NCBI GenBank assembly: GCA_039976075.1 | Contig: JBDWFY010000022.1 | Coordinates: 434,001-498,000 of the forward strand | DNA from: JBDWFY01 sp039976075 | GTDB lineage: Bacteria; Pseudomonadota; Alphaproteobacteria; Rhizobiales; Stappiaceae | Direction: 5' to 3' | Length of the DNA stretch: 64,000 nt | Shown: positions 1-8,794 of the stretch, piece after piece | Layout of the letters: every line of letters starts with the position of its first letter | How positions within the stretch are numbered: position 1 is the stretch's first letter | Notes under the pieces: generated by a model | The model's database searches: none | What the model was told of the DNA's origin: nothing | Seen by the model: only the letters and a program-made list of their open reading frames with translations | Position numbers and translations under genes: made by a program

Positions 1-246
1 GCAGCCAGTTATGCAGGGCCTGCCGATCGCACGAAATTGATTGAAGCCGTGGAAGCCATGAGCGACATGCCGTTATCTGATGACCATCCACAAGGTGCGA
101 AGCAATTCAACGGCAAGACCCATCAGACTTTTGGACACCAGTATATTTCCAAAGTCACAGATGGAAAACTGGCATTGGCTCACACGACGTCGATCGAAGA
201 CACGCTGTATGAGGACGAGGTCGACTATACCAAGCAGTCATTCTGA
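1..246 (+). CDS. ABC transporter substrate-binding protein, branched-chain amino acid type (3' fragment)
   Basis: The reading frame is open from the first base of the window and stops with TGA at 244-246, so only the last 81 residues are present. The piece has the look of the C-terminal lobe of a periplasmic binding protein of the Liv/Urt class (a segment containing GAKQFNGKTHQTFGHQY and an acidic tail ending in TKQSF). The assignment rests mainly on position: it sits 37 nt before two permease and two ATPase genes of a complete Liv-type importer in the same orientation. The ligand cannot be read from this fragment. The neighbouring catabolic cluster makes an N-heterocycle or its acidic product as plausible as an amino acid. 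Confidence 0.7.
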   Translation, partial: AASYAGPADRTKLIEAVEAMSDMPLSDDHPQGAKQFNGKTHQTFGHQYISKVTDGKLALAHTTSIEDTLYEDEVDYTKQSF

Positions 247-283
247 TTTGGTATCAATGCAAGCATCGCGAGGCGGTTAGTAC

Positions 284-1210
284 ATGGATTTTGGTCCACA
301 TTTTCTGATTGCCTCGCTGGAGGGAGCCGTGACGGCTGCGATCCTGGCCCTCACCGCCATGGGTCTTAGCATCGTGTTCGGTGTAATGCGGGTTGTGAAT
401 GTCGCCCACGGTGAGTTCTACATGCTCGGGGCTGTTATCGCCTGGTGGATCGCAACGCTGGTCGGTGTTCATCCGGCATTTGGTTTTGTTGTTGCGCTCA
501 TCGTCGCTCCGGTCCTGGTCGGTCTCATCGCCGCCACTGCCGACAAACTGATCCTTCAAAGAATAGAATATGATCCGGACCGCACGATCGTCGGGACGAT
601 CGGGCTCCTGTACATTATTCAGCAAACGACACTGATGACATTCGGGCCCGATGCCCGACCGGTGCAACCGCCCTTCAACACGCGGCTTTCGATACCGTGG
701 TTTGAATTTGGAGAAAACGGTTTCCAGATCATTTGGCCCTGGGGCCTGGGCACAACAAGTTACAAGCTGTTTGTGATCGTGGCCGCGGTGGTGATCCTGA
801 CCGCGCTATGGGCGCTGATGACGCGCACGAAGCTCGGCTTGATCATGCGAGCAACCCAACAGGACAAAGAGATGGCACAGGCATTCGGTGTGCCTGTTGA
901 TAGAGTTTATGCCTGGGTTTTTGGACTGGGAGCAGGTTTGGCGGCGATGGGAGCCATATTGGTTGTTCCGATACAACAGGCCCACTACCTGATGGGGCAC
1001 GACCCGTTACTCCTGTCATTCATCGTCGTTATTATCGGAGGACTTGGAAGCCTGCCCGGTACCGTCATAGCTGCAGTCCTTATCGGGATGAGTGACGGCA
1101 TCATATCCGTATTCTTTTCGCCCACTCTGGCCAAAATTATCGCAACCCTTGTTGTGGCGATGGTGCTTGTATTCCGCCCTCAGGGACTGTTGGGAAAACT
1201 CAACGCATGA
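284..1210 (+). CDS. ABC transporter permease, LivH family
   Basis: A 308-residue very hydrophobic protein with about eight membrane segments. It carries the LivH-family block GLSIVFGVMRVVNVAHGEFY near residue 30 and the GLGSLPGTVIAA loop near residue 250 that contacts the ATPases. It would form the inner-membrane channel with the LivM-like product. The ATG at 284 is preceded by a purine-rich GAGGCGG. Its stop overlaps the next start in an ATGA arrangement, which points to translational coupling. Length is normal for the family. Substrate is unknown. Confidence 0.9.
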   Translation: MDFGPHFLIASLEGAVTAAILALTAMGLSIVFGVMRVVNVAHGEFYMLGAVIAWWIATLVGVHPAFGFVVALIVAPVLVGLIAATADKLILQRIEYDPDRTIVGTIGLLYIIQQTTLMTFGPDARPVQPPFNTRLSIPWFEFGENGFQIIWPWGLGTTSYKLFVIVAAVVILTALWALMTRTKLGLIMRATQQDKEMAQAFGVPVDRVYAWVFGLGAGLAAMGAILVVPIQQAHYLMGHDPLLLSFIVVIIGGLGSLPGTVIAAVLIGMSDGIISVFFSPTLAKIIATLVVAMVLVFRPQGLLGKLNA

Positions 1211-2151
1211 CAGACGTCGCACGGTCAAATTTGCTGCATTTTGGGGTGCTGCTGCTGCTGGTCGTCCTGTATTTTATCCTGCCTGACTACCACGTCGGCA
1301 ATCTTGCGCGCATTCTTGTTCTTGCGATCTATGCAATGGGCTACAATCTGCTGTTTGGCTACACAGGGCTATTGAGCCTCGGCCATGCGCTGTTCTTTGC
1401 TGCGGGTATGTATGGTCTTGGCATGTCCATGCAGTATTGGACTTTCAATCCGGCGAGTGGCTTCGTTGCCGGGTTGGCTCTGGCTCTGGTCATGTCGGCG
1501 GCTGTCGGATTTTTGGCACTGCGGACCAGTGGCGTGGCATTCATGATCGTAACCTTGATGTTCGCCCAGGCCGGCTATCTCACGATCCTCTATTTTGGCG
1601 AATACACGCGCGGAGATGAGGGCTTCGTGATCCAGCAGGCTGAGAGGACATTGGCGGGCATCGATCTGACCGGTCCGATGGAACGCTATTTCGCCGCGCT
1701 GATACTGTTCTCAGTCTGCTTCATCTTCATAGCCTATCTGGTTCGCTCCCCTTTTGGCCGGACGTTGGTCGCAATCAGAGAGAACGAAGAACGCGCCAAG
1801 ATGCTGGGTTACGACATTTTGCGCCATAAATTGAAGGCGGTCATTCTCTCTGGTGTAATTTCCGGCGCTGCTGGTGCCGCCTACGCGCTGCTGTTTGGTT
1901 ATGCGGGCGCCACCTTTGCCACGACACAGTATTCCATCTTCCCGCTTCTCTGGGTTTTGCTGGGCGGTGCGGGGACCACGATCGGACCACTGATCGGCGT
2001 AATATTCATGTTCTATCTGATCGACTATTCCAGTTCGATAACGACGGCCTACATGCTGATTGCCGGCTTGGCTTTGGTTTTGCTGACGCTGTTTGCACCG
2101 CAGGGCTTGGCAGGTGAGTTGAGGAAGAGGTTCTTTCCATGGCTTCCCTGA
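1207..2151 (+). CDS. ABC transporter permease, LivM family
   Basis: A 314-residue membrane protein, second permease of the Liv-type importer. It has the family block YNLLFGYTGLLSLGHALFF near residue 45 and a GGAGTTIGPLIGV loop near residue 255, with about nine hydrophobic segments. It starts inside the stop codon of the LivH-like gene (ATGA) and overlaps the next gene by 13 nt, so the four genes form one tight transcription unit. Nothing is unusual in length or composition. Confidence 0.9.
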   Translation: MTDVARSNLLHFGVLLLLVVLYFILPDYHVGNLARILVLAIYAMGYNLLFGYTGLLSLGHALFFAAGMYGLGMSMQYWTFNPASGFVAGLALALVMSAAVGFLALRTSGVAFMIVTLMFAQAGYLTILYFGEYTRGDEGFVIQQAERTLAGIDLTGPMERYFAALILFSVCFIFIAYLVRSPFGRTLVAIRENEERAKMLGYDILRHKLKAVILSGVISGAAGAAYALLFGYAGATFATTQYSIFPLLWVLLGGAGTTIGPLIGVIFMFYLIDYSSSITTAYMLIAGLALVLLTLFAPQGLAGELRKRFFPWLP

Positions 2152-2870
2152 ACATTCTGACCACGGTCGGGCTGACCAAATCCTTCGGCGGTGTGGTCGC
2201 AAACAACAACATCGATTTCGTTCTGCCCAGTGGTCGCATCATGGCGCTTATTGGGCCAAACGGGGCCGGAAAATCAACTTTCGTGGGGATGCTTTGCGGG
2301 CGTATCGCGGCCAGTTCGGGAAGTGTATTTTTCGACGGCAAGGATATCAGCGGACTTCCGGCTCATAAAAGAATTGCGCTGGGTATTGCCTACACATTCC
2401 AGATTACATCGATCTTTTCCGGTCTCTCGATTCATGAAAATGTAGCCCTTGCCGCGAGACGGCGGCTAGGCAGTGATGTGGGGAGGGTTAATGCTCAGGT
2501 CGCCGACGTGCTCAAGAGAGTCGGACTTGAGAACAGGTCGGATCAACGTGCCGGAGATTTGAGCTATGGGCACCAACGTGTTCTGGAGATTGCCATGGGG
2601 CTGGCACAGCAGCCTCGGCTTTTTATCCTGGATGAACCCACGCAGGGGTTGGCGGAATCTGAAGTGGCGGAATTTAACGCCCTTATCAAGTCCCTCGCAG
2701 GTGAAACAACGATTCTGTTGATTGAGCACAATATGGATGTGGTCATGCAAGTGGCGGATCACATTACAGTGCTTGATTTTGGTGAGATTCTTGCCTCTGG
2801 CACACCTGAAGAAATTCGAGCCAATAGCGCCGTTCAGGCTGCCTATCTGGGGACGTCCGCCGATGCTTGA
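2139..2870 (+). CDS. ABC transporter ATP-binding protein, LivG family
   Basis: A 243-residue ATPase with Walker A GPNGAGKST near residue 40, Q-loop in a TFQITSIF segment, a signature of the LivG kind (LSYGHQRVLEIA near 145) and Walker B LFILDEPTQGL near 165. The SYGHQ signature replaces the usual SGGQ, as is common in LivG and UrtD proteins. A strong GAGGAAGAGG lies just upstream of the ATG at 2139. It overlaps the next ATPase gene by 8 nt. Confidence 0.92.
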   Translation: MASLNILTTVGLTKSFGGVVANNNIDFVLPSGRIMALIGPNGAGKSTFVGMLCGRIAASSGSVFFDGKDISGLPAHKRIALGIAYTFQITSIFSGLSIHENVALAARRRLGSDVGRVNAQVADVLKRVGLENRSDQRAGDLSYGHQRVLEIAMGLAQQPRLFILDEPTQGLAESEVAEFNALIKSLAGETTILLIEHNMDVVMQVADHITVLDFGEILASGTPEEIRANSAVQAAYLGTSADA

Positions 2871-3558
2871 TGTCGCGGATATCAATGTTTCCTACGGACA
2901 GGTGAAGGTCCTTTACGGCATTTCCATCTCTGCAAAGGCAGGAGAAGTATCGTGTCTGCTTGGTCGTAACGGTGCTGGAAAAACCACGACCATGAAATCG
3001 ATCATGGGGCTATTGCCACTGACATCCGGGCAGGTACTCCTGGATGGTAAAAACATCAGCTCGCTTCCCAAACATGAAATTCCAAAAACACGCATTGGCT
3101 ATGTTCCGCAGGGGCGGCGGCTTTTTTCGGAACTCACCGTCGCTGAAAATATTGAAATGGGACTGATGACCTGCGGAGAGGGCAGGGATACCCGCGATTG
3201 GGTGCTCGATATTTTCCCTCGTCTGAGCGAACGTCTTGCACAGGTCTCGGGAACTTTGTCGGGTGGCGAACAGCAAATGCTGGCAACTGCCCGGGCACTC
3301 TGTCTGCGCCCGCGCGTTTTGCTTTTGGACGAGCCAACCGAGGGGCTGCAACCGTCCGTAATCGAACAGATTCGCCAGGTTGTCATTCGCATGAAGAATG
3401 AAGGTGTCGCAGTCGTTCTGGTGGAGCAGCGCGTGGATGCGATATTATCAATGGCCGACAGCGTTTCATTTATCGAAAACGGCCGGAACCTGGAAACCAC
3501 GGATGCCGCCTCCTTGAAAGATAATCCGGAAAAACTGTTCCGGTATCTTGGCGTGTAG
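2863..3558 (+). CDS. ABC transporter ATP-binding protein, LivF family
   Basis: The second ATPase of the Liv-type importer, 231 residues. It has Walker A GRNGAGKTT near residue 38, signature LSGGEQQMLATARAL near 135 and Walker B VLLLDEPTEGLQP. An in-frame TTG lies further upstream at 2722, but the ATG at 2863 gives the normal N terminus (MLDVADINVSYG) and overlaps the upstream stop by 8 nt, as in many liv operons. It is the last gene of the importer and faces pncA, which is transcribed towards it. Confidence 0.9.
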   Translation: MLDVADINVSYGQVKVLYGISISAKAGEVSCLLGRNGAGKTTTMKSIMGLLPLTSGQVLLDGKNISSLPKHEIPKTRIGYVPQGRRLFSELTVAENIEMGLMTCGEGRDTRDWVLDIFPRLSERLAQVSGTLSGGEQQMLATARALCLRPRVLLLDEPTEGLQPSVIEQIRQVVIRMKNEGVAVVLVEQRVDAILSMADSVSFIENGRNLETTDAASLKDNPEKLFRYLGV

Positions 3559-3611
3559 AGCAATTTTAGCGATTGTTGAATCGCGAAAAATGCTCCAAAT
3601 CTTTGTTTTGG

Positions 3612-3657
3612 CGCGTATCCTTGTCGGAACAGTGTTTCAACCTTTCAGGGATACGCG
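3612..3657. terminator. Stem-loop between convergent livF-like and pncA genes
   Basis: A perfect 9-bp inverted repeat, CGCGTATCC at 3612-3620 and GGATACGCG at 3649-3657, encloses a 28-nt loop. It sits in the 114-nt gap where two convergent genes end. It could stop transcription from both sides or protect 3' ends, although there is no clear T-run. The surrounding text (an AGAGCAATTTTAGCG-like start at about 3557) resembles dispersed palindromic repeats that I remember from rhizobial genomes; this cannot be checked here. Confidence 0.4.
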
Positions 3658-3672
3658 GTAGCCTGTTATCTC

Positions 3673-4305
3673 TCAGTCAACATCCGCTGTTGTGATGAAT
3701 TGGACACCGGCATCCGTTTGGGTTTTCAACATAGTCTCATAGTGATCCCCGCCCAGCGACCGGATAGCGTCCTCAAAGACGCATACTTTCAAGCCCTCTT
3801 TCAATCCGTCCAATGCTGAGAATCCGACACAGAACTCCGCAGCAAGGCCGAGGAGGAATATTCGGTCAATCTTTTTGCTGGTGAGATATCCGCTGAGACC
3901 GGTGGTGGTTGTCTGATCATTCTCAAAAAAGGCAGAATATGAATCGATCTCGCTTTTTGAACCTTTGCGCACGATCAGGTTGGCTTTGTCAGTATTCAGA
4001 TCGGCATGAAATTCAGCTCCGGGTGACCCCTGGATACAATGATCCGGCCAAAGAATCTGATCGCCATAAGGCATCCGGATCATGTCCATCGGGTTCTTGC
4101 CTTCATGGGAAGAGGCAAATGACTGGTGACCGGCGGGATGCCAGTCCTGGCTCAGAACCACGGTCTGGAACTTTTCCATCATTCGGTTTGCGGGCTCGAC
4201 GACCTCGTGGCCGTTGGGAATCGCCAGCGCACCCCCGGGACAGAAGTCATTCTGAATATCTATGACAATCAAAGCGTCTGCTTTCGTGATCTGAATTCTC
4301 GACAT
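3673..4305 (-). CDS. pncA: Nicotinamidase (isochorismatase-like cysteine hydrolase)
   Basis: A 210-residue cysteine hydrolase that should hydrolyse nicotinamide to nicotinate and ammonia in the cytoplasm. The catalytic triad of PncA is visible as D16 (VIDIQNDF), K114 (IVRKGS) and C159 (LAAEFCVGFSA). The metal site is D54/H56 in QDWHP plus H89 in WPDHCIQGS, a block that marks true nicotinamidases rather than general isochorismatases. It is the third gene of hyuA-hyuB-pncA, 2 nt after hyuB, so it is expressed with the catabolic operon rather than with NAD salvage genes. That position supports a nicotinamide or related amide as pathway substrate. A different aromatic or cyclic amide cannot be excluded. 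Confidence 0.8.
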   Translation of the reverse strand: MSRIQITKADALIVIDIQNDFCPGGALAIPNGHEVVEPANRMMEKFQTVVLSQDWHPAGHQSFASSHEGKNPMDMIRMPYGDQILWPDHCIQGSPGAEFHADLNTDKANLIVRKGSKSEIDSYSAFFENDQTTTTGLSGYLTSKKIDRIFLLGLAAEFCVGFSALDGLKEGLKVCVFEDAIRSLGGDHYETMLKTQTDAGVQFITTADVD

Positions 4306-4307
4306 GC

Positions 4308-6059
4308 CTAATTTCCCTCCCGCAGTTTCAGCGTTGCTGCCTTATCAATTTCTGGTGGTGTGCCAGCAATGACGACGCCAAACAGCTCTAATGCCTGTTT
4401 AACTGAATATCGCCCCAGCACAATATCGGTCAGAACCAATTCCGGGCTTCGCTTCATTGGGTTTCCATATCCGCCCCCTCCGGGCGTGCGAACGCAGACG
4501 CGATCACCTTCTCTCAGAGGGATATCCTGTTCTTTGGACAGGTGCAGGGGCGTGTAGGGTTTGCCATTTTGGAAAACAGTCACCTCGTTGACCGCGCCAT
4601 CAACACCGCCACGGGCACCTTGTGGGCCGAACCGGCCGTGATCCATTACAAAGCTTGCTCTGGCTTTCCCTCGTCGAAGTTCCAACTCATATTCGAGGCC
4701 AAATCCACCGCGCTGTTTCCCTGCACCTCCGGAACCCTCGCGCAGGGCATAGCGATGATAAAGCACAGGAAATGCCTGTTCCATTATCTCTACCGGTGGT
4801 GCTTTTGAAATGCCTATTGTCGAACATCCGTTGCTGAGGCCGTCATGGTCGGCATTCCCTCCGTACCCGCCTCCCGACAGCTGATACATCACAAAATCCT
4901 GACCGCGTGCCGGGTCATAGCCCCCAAGAGCAAAATTGCCGCTGGTTCCGGCGGGAGCGGCTGTCACGCGATCGGGCAATACCTCAACCAGCGCTGCGAA
5001 CACCGCTTCGGCGATACGCTGAGACACCTCCGCAGCACAGCCCGAAACCGGTCGGGGATAGTGTGCATCCAGAAATGTGCCTTTTGGCCTGATAACCTTT
5101 AACGGATCAAAAGCGCCGGCACTGATGGGAACTTCGGGGAATATGTGACGTATGGCCAGATAGACAGAACTCAATGTAGTCGCAAGAACCGAGTTCATCG
5201 GCCCCAGACAGGGTGGACTGGATTCGCCGAAATCGAAGGTCAGTTCCTCATTTGATTTGGTGATTTTCAATCTGATGGCCAATGGCTCGTTCACCACGCC
5301 ATCACTATCCACCCAGGCAGTTGATGCGTATTCTCCATCGGGAATAGTTGAAATGCAGGATCGCATCTGTGTGGCGGCCCGGCTGTGAAGTTCGGCAATC
5401 GCCTCTTGGACAGTGTCATCACCATACCGGTCAAGAAGCTCATTTAGGCGCTCTTCACCGACAAGAAGTGCTGCAGCCTGCGCTTTCACGTCACCAATAC
5501 GCTGTTCCGCCACTCGAATATTGGAGCAGATAATCGCGTAAATTTCCTTGTCCAAGTTTCCCTTTTTGAACAATTTTACCGGCGGCAGACGTAACCCTTC
5601 CTGCTCTACAGCGGTCGCTGAGGCGGAAAATCCGCCAGGCACGGAACCGCCGGTATCCGGCCAATGGCCGGTATTGGACAGCCAGCAGAAAATTTTGCCG
5701 TGGCGATAGAATGGGCGCACAAAACGTACGTCCATCAAGTGGGTGCCGCCCAGATACGGGTCATTGACGATGTAGATATCATCGGGGTTTGGTGGAAGGA
5801 CGTCCTCCGATGCAATCATTTCGATCAGAGTCCGAGTGGAGTACTGCATGGTGCCGACAAACACCGGCAGCCCGCCCGCCCCCTGAGCGATGAGCGAACC
5901 GTCAACGGCCGAATATATGCCGTCCGAACGATCATTGGCTTCAGCTATCACCGGAGAAAACGCTGCCCTTGAAAAACTTAGATCCATCTCATCGCAGACC
6001 TGCTGCAATCCGGACTGGATGACACTCAATGTGATTGGATCGATGGCAGATGTCATCAC
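4308..6059 (-). CDS. Hydantoinase B / oxoprolinase family, catalytic beta subunit
   Basis: A 583-residue protein of the HyuB/5-oxoprolinase C-terminal family. It has the N-terminal block DPITLSVIQSGLQQVCDEMD, the internal NDPYLGGTHLMDVRFVRP and NTGHWPDTGGSVPGG segments, and a C-terminal RTPGGGGYGNPMKR that is characteristic of the family. With HyuA it forms an ATP-dependent cyclic amide hydrolase (N-methylhydantoinase, 5-oxoprolinase, acetone or acetophenone carboxylase relatives). Its start overlaps the hyuA stop (ATGA) and pncA follows after 2 nt. The real ring substrate is unknown. The context suggests a lactam formed from a reduced pyridine ring. Confidence 0.85.
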   Translation of the reverse strand: MMTSAIDPITLSVIQSGLQQVCDEMDLSFSRAAFSPVIAEANDRSDGIYSAVDGSLIAQGAGGLPVFVGTMQYSTRTLIEMIASEDVLPPNPDDIYIVNDPYLGGTHLMDVRFVRPFYRHGKIFCWLSNTGHWPDTGGSVPGGFSASATAVEQEGLRLPPVKLFKKGNLDKEIYAIICSNIRVAEQRIGDVKAQAAALLVGEERLNELLDRYGDDTVQEAIAELHSRAATQMRSCISTIPDGEYASTAWVDSDGVVNEPLAIRLKITKSNEELTFDFGESSPPCLGPMNSVLATTLSSVYLAIRHIFPEVPISAGAFDPLKVIRPKGTFLDAHYPRPVSGCAAEVSQRIAEAVFAALVEVLPDRVTAAPAGTSGNFALGGYDPARGQDFVMYQLSGGGYGGNADHDGLSNGCSTIGISKAPPVEIMEQAFPVLYHRYALREGSGGAGKQRGGFGLEYELELRRGKARASFVMDHGRFGPQGARGGVDGAVNEVTVFQNGKPYTPLHLSKEQDIPLREGDRVCVRTPGGGGYGNPMKRSPELVLTDIVLGRYSVKQALELFGVVIAGTPPEIDKAATLKLREGN

Positions 6060-8113
6060 AATGCTCCGATCTTGATCAGGATATTCCCGTCCTTGTCGGA
6101 AGTTGCTTGGTCACCAGGCTCGATCAGAATTGTCGTGTCCATCTGTTCGATGACGGCGGGGCCTGAGAGTGCGAAAGTTTGCGGCAAGTGATCGCGCCAA
6201 TAGACCGGAGTCTCCTGCCAGCCTTCATCGAAGTATACCTTGCGACTCCCCGTTTGGGCTTCTTCAACTGACTCCATTCGGCCCGACGGATCGATCAGAC
6301 TGGAAAGGTCGAGTTCCTCGCGTTCGCCAACAACTGATGTATTGATGTTAACAAGGTTGGCTCTGATTTCGGCCAGCTCGACACGGAATCGGTTGAAATA
6401 GGTTTCTTCGAATTTCTTGCGCAACGTTTCGCGATCGGGCACCGGATTATCCAGAGGCACACGAAGCAAATGCGTTTGACCGACAAATTGCATATCGACG
6501 CTGAAGGTGTGTGCGATCCCCATCAGGTCGATGTTTTGCCGCTCCAGCATCGCCGTGCCGGTCGCCATTTGCTGGTTAAAAATCTCGTGGACGTTATCCA
6601 TGTCAACGCTATTCAGCGGCTTGTTTACGGCATTTACAAAGTCCTGGCGGAGGTCCGCAACAACGCAGCCAAGCGCATTGGTAATGCCCGGTCGGCAGGG
6701 GACCAGGATTTGGGGGAGCCGCAATTCACGGGCAAGGGACGCAGCGTGTAACGGTCCTGCGCCGCCAAAGGCGAATAATGAAAAATCCCGCGGATCTGCT
6801 CCAAGCGAAATAGACACCATCCGGATCGCTGCGGCCATTTTTGTGTTTGCAACATGAATGACTGCAGCGGCGGCCTCCTCAGCGCTCAATCCAAGGGGAT
6901 TTCCGAGTTTCTGCTCGAAAATTTCAATAACTTCATCGAGTGCAACGCCGCCCTCAACGGATTTCAGTTTTTCAGGGTCGAGACGGCTGAGGATCAGATT
7001 GGCATCTGAAATTGTCGGCTCTGTGCCACCGCGGCCGTAGCAAATCGGCCCGGGATTTGCGCCTGCACTTTCCGGCCCGACTTCCAGCAGTCCGGCGACA
7101 TTAACCCGTGCAATCGAACCGCCCCCTGCGCCAACGGTACGCACATCCACCAGAGGCACATGAATGGGCATGGCATATTCAATCTCAGTTTCGTTTGAAA
7201 CTGAGGGCTGGGCATCGCGGATCAGTGCAACATCGGTTGACGTCCCGCCCATATCGTAGGTGATAAGATTTTCAATCCCGGCTTTACGGCCTGTAAACGC
7301 CGCTGCCATCACGCCGGATGCAGGACCGGACATCACCGTTTTGGCGGCTTCCCGTGCAACCAGATTGGAGGACACCATGCCACCATTGCCGTTCATCACC
7401 AGCAGTTCGCCGGTGTAGCCACCGGCAGCGAGCTCGCCATTGAGGCGTTTCACATACCGTTCAAGCAAAGGCTGAACCGAGGCGTTCACGGATGCCGTGA
7501 CCCCTCTTTCGAATTCCCGGCTTTCAGACAGAAGCGCATGTCCCATGGTGATGTAATCATTGGGCCAGATTTCACGAACGATTTCAGCCGCGCGCAATTC
7601 ATGGGAAGGGTTCGCATAAGGGTGCAGGAAATGGATGACGAGTGATTCACATCCCGCATCCAGAAGGGCTTTTGCTGTTTCTCGAACGTCGTCTTCATTC
7701 AGTTCGGTGACGACTTCACCGCCAGCGTCAATACGTTCAGTCACTTCCAGCCGAAGATTACGTGGGATAATAGGAGTAAACTTACCCATCATCCCATATG
7801 CCTGAGGGCGCGTGCGGCGGCCCAGTTCCAGAACATCCCGAAATCCGCGCGTAGTTATCAGACCTGTCTTGGAAAGCTTGCGTTCCAGAACCGCATTTGT
7901 CGTTGTGGTCGTCCCGTGGATAATGAGGCCGACGGATCGAAGATCGGCGTTGGCTTCTCCCAAGGCGTTAAGAACACCAAATGCCTGATTGTCCAGGGTG
8001 CTTGGAACTTTTGCCAACCGAACTTTCAAGGTGTCCTGTTCAACCAAAATCAGGTCAGTGAATGTTCCGCCGACATCCACACCCGCGATCTGATTTTTCA
8101 AATCTTCAGCCAT
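6056..8113 (-). CDS. Hydantoinase A / oxoprolinase family, ATP-binding alpha subunit
   Basis: A 685-residue protein with the ASKHA-type ATP site GVDVGGTFTDLIL at the N terminus and the second phosphate motif TYDMGGTSTDVALI near residue 290. It is the partner of the HyuB protein encoded next in the operon. Two in-frame starts exist. The ATG at 8143 lies inside the 21-bp operator box at 8136-8156, so it is probably upstream of the transcript start or buried in the repressor site. I prefer the ATG at 8113, which gives MAEDLKNQIAGVDVGG. Neither has a strong ribosome binding site. Full family length. Confidence 0.85.
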   Translation of the reverse strand: MAEDLKNQIAGVDVGGTFTDLILVEQDTLKVRLAKVPSTLDNQAFGVLNALGEANADLRSVGLIIHGTTTTTNAVLERKLSKTGLITTRGFRDVLELGRRTRPQAYGMMGKFTPIIPRNLRLEVTERIDAGGEVVTELNEDDVRETAKALLDAGCESLVIHFLHPYANPSHELRAAEIVREIWPNDYITMGHALLSESREFERGVTASVNASVQPLLERYVKRLNGELAAGGYTGELLVMNGNGGMVSSNLVAREAAKTVMSGPASGVMAAAFTGRKAGIENLITYDMGGTSTDVALIRDAQPSVSNETEIEYAMPIHVPLVDVRTVGAGGGSIARVNVAGLLEVGPESAGANPGPICYGRGGTEPTISDANLILSRLDPEKLKSVEGGVALDEVIEIFEQKLGNPLGLSAEEAAAAVIHVANTKMAAAIRMVSISLGADPRDFSLFAFGGAGPLHAASLARELRLPQILVPCRPGITNALGCVVADLRQDFVNAVNKPLNSVDMDNVHEIFNQQMATGTAMLERQNIDLMGIAHTFSVDMQFVGQTHLLRVPLDNPVPDRETLRKKFEETYFNRFRVELAEIRANLVNINTSVVGEREELDLSSLIDPSGRMESVEEAQTGSRKVYFDEGWQETPVYWRDHLPQTFALSGPAVIEQMDTTILIEPGDQATSDKDGNILIKIGAL

Positions 8114-8135
8114 TTCTTGATCATTCGCTTCGCGT

Positions 8136-8156
8136 AAATTCATTCGTATACAAATG
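8136..8156 (-). promoter_or_regulatory. Predicted MarR operator at the hyuA promoter
   Basis: A 21-bp box whose 16-bp core on the minus strand is CATTTGTATACGAATG, an imperfect palindrome centred on GTATAC. The same 21 bp occur in opposite orientation at 8741-8761, on the other side of the marR gene. It covers the upstream possible start of hyuA, so a bound protein would block the hyuA-hyuB-pncA promoter. Assignment to the MarR protein is inference from position. Confidence 0.7.
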
Positions 8157-8207
8157 AAATCAGCTATTGGCTAAGACGTCAATTGAAATCAGGGAGACAG
8201 ACACCGC

Positions 8208-8636
8208 TCAAGACAACTTCAAAAGCAACGTCAGCAATTGCCGCGCTTCGGTTTCATTCAACGGGGATAGGGTTTCACGCGTGATGGTGAATGCCGCTTT
8301 GCTGTACTCAGCAAAGGCGGATTGACCCTTGATCGTGGGCGTAACCAATAGTCGACGTTGATCTTGCGGATCTTTTTTGGTTTCAGCGAATCCGCGAGCT
8401 CGCAGCCGATCCACCACACCTTTCACGGTGGCGGCATCCATTGCGATACGGCGGCCAAGTTCATTTTGTGAGATGTGTTCCACCTCGCAGAGTTTTGCAA
8501 GAGCCGCAAATTGCGTCGACGTTACATCAGGTAAATGATCGTAAAAAATTGCCAGATGGCGCTGAGTGGCGCGACGAAGCAGGAAGCCGATCTGGTTGTC
8601 CAGCTTGTAGGCTGTATCTTTGCTCTGGTCCGGCAT
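8208..8636 (-). CDS. MarR family transcriptional regulator
   Basis: A 142-residue winged-helix protein. The recognition part is EHISQNELGRRIAMDAATVKGVVDRLRARGFAETKKDPQDQRRLLVTPT near residues 53-100, with the DxRR wing signature typical of MarR repressors. It is flanked on both sides by identical palindromic boxes that face hyuA and the molybdenum hydroxylase operon, so it very probably represses both arms until a ring compound or intermediate binds. The ATG at 8636 is the natural start. marR itself reads towards hyuA with a 94-nt gap containing one box. Confidence 0.9.
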   Translation of the reverse strand: MPDQSKDTAYKLDNQIGFLLRRATQRHLAIFYDHLPDVTSTQFAALAKLCEVEHISQNELGRRIAMDAATVKGVVDRLRARGFAETKKDPQDQRRLLVTPTIKGQSAFAEYSKAAFTITRETLSPLNETEARQLLTLLLKLS

Positions 8637-8740
8637 TGGAATGATGGCATCCTTAGAATCTGGTCATCTGTTTTACCGTTTTTTTCAGACAAGGTGCAAA
8701 CTAATCCAAGTTGACAAGCAGGAGAACTGGCAGCAAAATC

Positions 8741-8761
8741 CATTTGTATACGAATGAATTT
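8741..8761 (+). promoter_or_regulatory. Predicted MarR operator at the molybdenum hydroxylase promoter
   Basis: An exact inverted copy of the box at 8136-8156, with core CATTTGTATACGAATG on the plus strand. It ends 33 nt before the ATG of the FAD subunit gene. The conserved outer half extends to AATTT on both copies. Such identity over 21 bp in non-coding DNA implies selection for the same protein contact. Confidence 0.7.
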
Positions 8762-8794
8762 TTCTCTACTCAGCCGCAAGGTTCAGGAACATTG

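Noticed and set aside
8711..8794. Longer N terminus for the FAD subunit
   Set aside because: The extension would be translated through the operator box at 8741-8761 and adds no family sequence; ATG 8795 has a good ribosome binding site.
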